Source: Alcanivorax sp. DG881
GTDB lineage: Bacteria; Pseudomonadota; Gammaproteobacteria; Pseudomonadales; Alcanivoracaceae
NCBI RefSeq assembly: GCF_000155615.1
Contig: NZ_DS989915.1
Coordinates: 36,736-100,735, forward strand
Direction of reading: 5' to 3'
Length of the DNA: 64,000 nucleotides
Under the pieces are notes generated by a model. That model ran no database searches. It was not told the origin of the DNA and saw nothing but the letters and a program-made list of their open reading frames with translations. Positions 62,216-64,000 of the stretch are shown here, one piece after another. The translations under genes and the position numbers were made by a program. Numbering within the stretch: the stretch's first letter is position 1; the number at the start of each line of letters is the position of its first letter.

Positions 62216-62901
62216 ATAATGCGCGTCCTTATGACCTGGTGATTTTCGACTGGGATGGCACGGTCATGGATTCCACCGGCCGCATTGTCAGCTGCATGCA
62301 GTTGGCGGCGTTGGATCTGGAGCTGCCTTCCCTGGCTGACCCGGTGGTATGCAGTATCATCGGGCTGGGTTTGCCGGAGGCCATCGCCACGCTCTATCCA
62401 CAGCTGGACGATGCAGGGATCGTCGCCATGCGTGATCGCTACGCTTTCCACTTTATCGCCGCCGAGCAGACCCCCAGCGCCCTTTATCCGGGGGCGGAAC
62501 AGGTACTGACTCACTTGCGCGAAAGTGGCTTTAAGCTGGCGGTGGCCACTGGCAAGAGCCGCAAGGGGTTGCAGCGGGTGTGGGGGAATACCGGTCTGGA
62601 CCGTTATTTTCATGCCTCCCGGTGTGCCGATGAAAGCCAGTCCAAGCCGCATCCGGCCATGGTGCTGGAGTTGCTGGAGACCATGGCTGTGCCGCCAGAG
62701 CGGGCCGTGGTGGTGGGCGATACTACATTCGATCTGGAGATGGCCCGTGCTGCCGGGGTTGACCGTATTGGCGTGAGTTATGGCGCCCACCCGGTTGAGC
62801 AATTGCTCCCGTGCGAGCCTTTGGCGGTGATAGACCGATTGGACCATTTGCTACCGCTGGTGGGTTTGGCGGCGTCTGAATTTGTAATGGAGAGTGTGTG
62901 A
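62212..62901 (+). CDS. HAD-family hydrolase (phosphoglycolate-phosphatase-like)
   Basis: 229 residues. DWDGT (D13, D15), VATGKSRKGL (motif II/Thr), Lys in SKPHPAM and VGDTTFDLEMA (motif IV). Cap of the C1 type is between. The substrate is unknown. The order rluC-HAD-sppA is known from Pseudomonas (PA2974, from memory). Confidence 0.93.
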   Translation: MNNARPYDLVIFDWDGTVMDSTGRIVSCMQLAALDLELPSLADPVVCSIIGLGLPEAIATLYPQLDDAGIVAMRDRYAFHFIAAEQTPSALYPGAEQVLTHLRESGFKLAVATGKSRKGLQRVWGNTGLDRYFHASRCADESQSKPHPAMVLELLETMAVPPERAVVVGDTTFDLEMARAAGVDRIGVSYGAHPVEQLLPCEPLAVIDRLDHLLPLVGLAASEFVMESV

Positions 62902-62903
62902 CT

Positions 62904-63878
62904 ATGGAAAATCAGCCATCTTCCCAGCCCCCGCAGAATGAGCGGGAATGGAAGCTGATCGAGAAATTGCTGGGTCAGGCCCAGGATGAACAGCGCAAGT
63001 CCCGCCGTTGGGGCATCTTTTTCAAGGCGCTGACCTTTATATACCTGTTTACCCTGTTGGTGATGGTGATTCCGGGCAAAACCGGTTCTGCGGTGACCAT
63101 GGCGGAAGAGCACGTGGGGATTGTTGACGTAAACGGTGTGATCGCGCCGGATCAGGATGCCAGTGCAGACTTGATCGTCACCGGCCTGACGCGGGCGTTT
63201 GAAGCGGAAAATACCACTGCCGTACTGTTGAAGATCAACAGCCCGGGTGGCTCGCCGGTGCAATCAAACCAGGTGTACAACGCCATCAAGCGGCTGCGGG
63301 CCGAGTACCCGGACAAGAAAGTGTATGCGGCCATTACCGATGTGGGCGCCTCCGGGGCCTACTTTATCGCCTCCGCAGCGGATGAAATCTATGCAGATCC
63401 GGCCAGTATCGTCGGCTCCATTGGTGTGATCATGGCCGGGTTCGGGCTGGAGCAGGCTGCCGACAAGCTGGGCGTGGAGCGCCGTGTGCTGACCGCCGGC
63501 GAAAACAAGGACCTGATGGACCCGTTCTCGCCGATTCAGCCGGCCCATCGCAAGCATGTACAGACCATGCTGGATGATATTCACCAGCAGTTTATTACTG
63601 CAGTGAAAGAAGGTCGCGGCGATCGTCTGAAAGTGGATAGCCACCCGGAACTGTTCTCGGGGTTGTTCTGGACCGGTGAGCGGGCACTGGATCTGGGGCT
63701 GATTGACGGCCTGATGAGCCCGGGGCAGGTGATCCGTGAGGTGGCCGGTCAGGAAGAAATGCTGAATTACAGCTCCAGCCGTTCACCCATGGAAGAGTTT
63801 ATTCGCCGTTTTGGTGTGTCCATTGGTGAAGGCATGGCGGCCCAGTTGGGTCTGAGCGCCTCGCCGGTGATTCGTTGA
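62904..63878 (+). CDS. sppA: Signal peptide peptidase SppA-type S49 protease
   Basis: 324 residues. One N-terminal membrane helix (FFKALTFIYLFTLLVMVIP) and one S49 domain. S150 in VGASGAYFIASAAD and K202 in AGENKDLMDPF form the Ser-Lys dyad, spaced 52 as in the Bacillus enzyme. It degrades cleaved signal peptides at the membrane. ATG 62904 is preferred (GGAGAG nine bases upstream); GTG 62898, overlapping the HAD stop, is possible. Confidence 0.92.
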   Translation: MENQPSSQPPQNEREWKLIEKLLGQAQDEQRKSRRWGIFFKALTFIYLFTLLVMVIPGKTGSAVTMAEEHVGIVDVNGVIAPDQDASADLIVTGLTRAFEAENTTAVLLKINSPGGSPVQSNQVYNAIKRLRAEYPDKKVYAAITDVGASGAYFIASAADEIYADPASIVGSIGVIMAGFGLEQAADKLGVERRVLTAGENKDLMDPFSPIQPAHRKHVQTMLDDIHQQFITAVKEGRGDRLKVDSHPELFSGLFWTGERALDLGLIDGLMSPGQVIREVAGQEEMLNYSSSRSPMEEFIRRFGVSIGEGMAAQLGLSASPVIR

Positions 63879-63886
63879 TCATATAT

Positions 63887-63996
63887 AGCTACGAGCTACG
63901 AGCTACGAGAAGCTAGAAGCTAGAAGCTAGAAGCTAGAAGCTAGAAGCTAGAAGCTAGAAGCTAGAAGCTAGAAGCTAGAAGCTAGAAGCTAGAAG
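63887..63996 (+). repeat. Heptanucleotide tandem array
   Basis: Three units of AGCTACG (63887-63907) are followed from 63911 to 63995 by about twelve perfect units of AGCTAGA. It lies just after the sppA stop. It is the same period as the other heptad elements and probably the left arm of one, cut by the end of the window. Confidence 0.9.
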
Positions 63997-64000
63997 AGGC

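Noticed and set aside
63887..63996. Tandem array as a CRISPR
   Set aside because: Units are 7 bases with no spacers; no cas genes.

Overview
The window looks like a stretch of chromosome from a GC-rich marine gammaproteobacterium, most likely an Alcanivorax-type hydrocarbon degrader. This is inference from three things: (i) a complete Na+-translocating NADH:quinone oxidoreductase operon with apbE and nqrM; (ii) gene order close to what I recall for Pseudomonas (mfd, long GapDH, nqrA-F; and lolC-lolD, DUF2062, comEC, exbB-exbD, lpxK, kdsB, ptp, murB, rne, rluC, HAD, sppA); (iii) accessory lipid and hydrocarbon type genes (FadL-family porin, PraB-like secreted protein, patatin, several thioesterases). 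No rRNA, tRNA, CRISPR array, integrase or transposase gene was seen.

Layout. 1-3.4 kb: tail of a CBS-domain transporter-like protein, cysK, a REP-type palindrome, a small lipoprotein, a BaiN/YhiN flavoprotein. 3.5-8.9 kb: two paralogous regulators, each with a PAS-like region, a LuxR-type HTH and an alpha/beta-hydrolase domain, bracketing a hot-dog thioesterase and an SDR. 8.9-13.1 kb: csiV and mfd. 13.2-17.1 kb: an unusual operon for a collagen-like secreted protein, a Tat-exported beta-propeller-like protein, three tail-collar proteins and a GNAT, facing a DUF6916 gene. 17.3-28.1 kb: tesB, a UDG-family gene, gap, nqrABCDEF, apbE, nqrM. 28.3-36.1 kb: accessory envelope and lipid genes (GNAT/C39 fusion, patatin, GDPD, sulfotransferase, GT4, deacetylase) and an AT-rich island carrying a secreted PraB-like protein. 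36.4-42.2 kb: a 1103-residue Ig-like lipoprotein and a FadL porin, with a divergent LysR regulator. 42.4-45.5 kb: agmatine-to-putrescine genes aguA/aguB and an Ala-rich exported protein. 45.7-63.9 kb: envelope biogenesis and housekeeping block (Lol exporter, ComEC, ExbBD, MsbA, LpxK, KdsB, MurB, RNase E, RluC, SppA).

Many genes in the housekeeping block overlap by 1-4 bases (ATGA, GTGA, TAATG), so long translationally coupled operons are likely. The intergenic regions carry several repeat families. A heptanucleotide (period 7) repeat occurs at five places, four of them with a visible inverted arm. REP-like palindromes flank two of these. A dispersed element of about 193 bp occurs twice, 51 kb apart and in opposite orientation.

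The most unusual items are the regulator-hydrolase fusions, where a Cys replaces the nucleophile Ser and one copy also has Arg in place of the catalytic His; the collagen/propeller/tail-collar/GNAT operon; and the composite REP plus heptad repeats.
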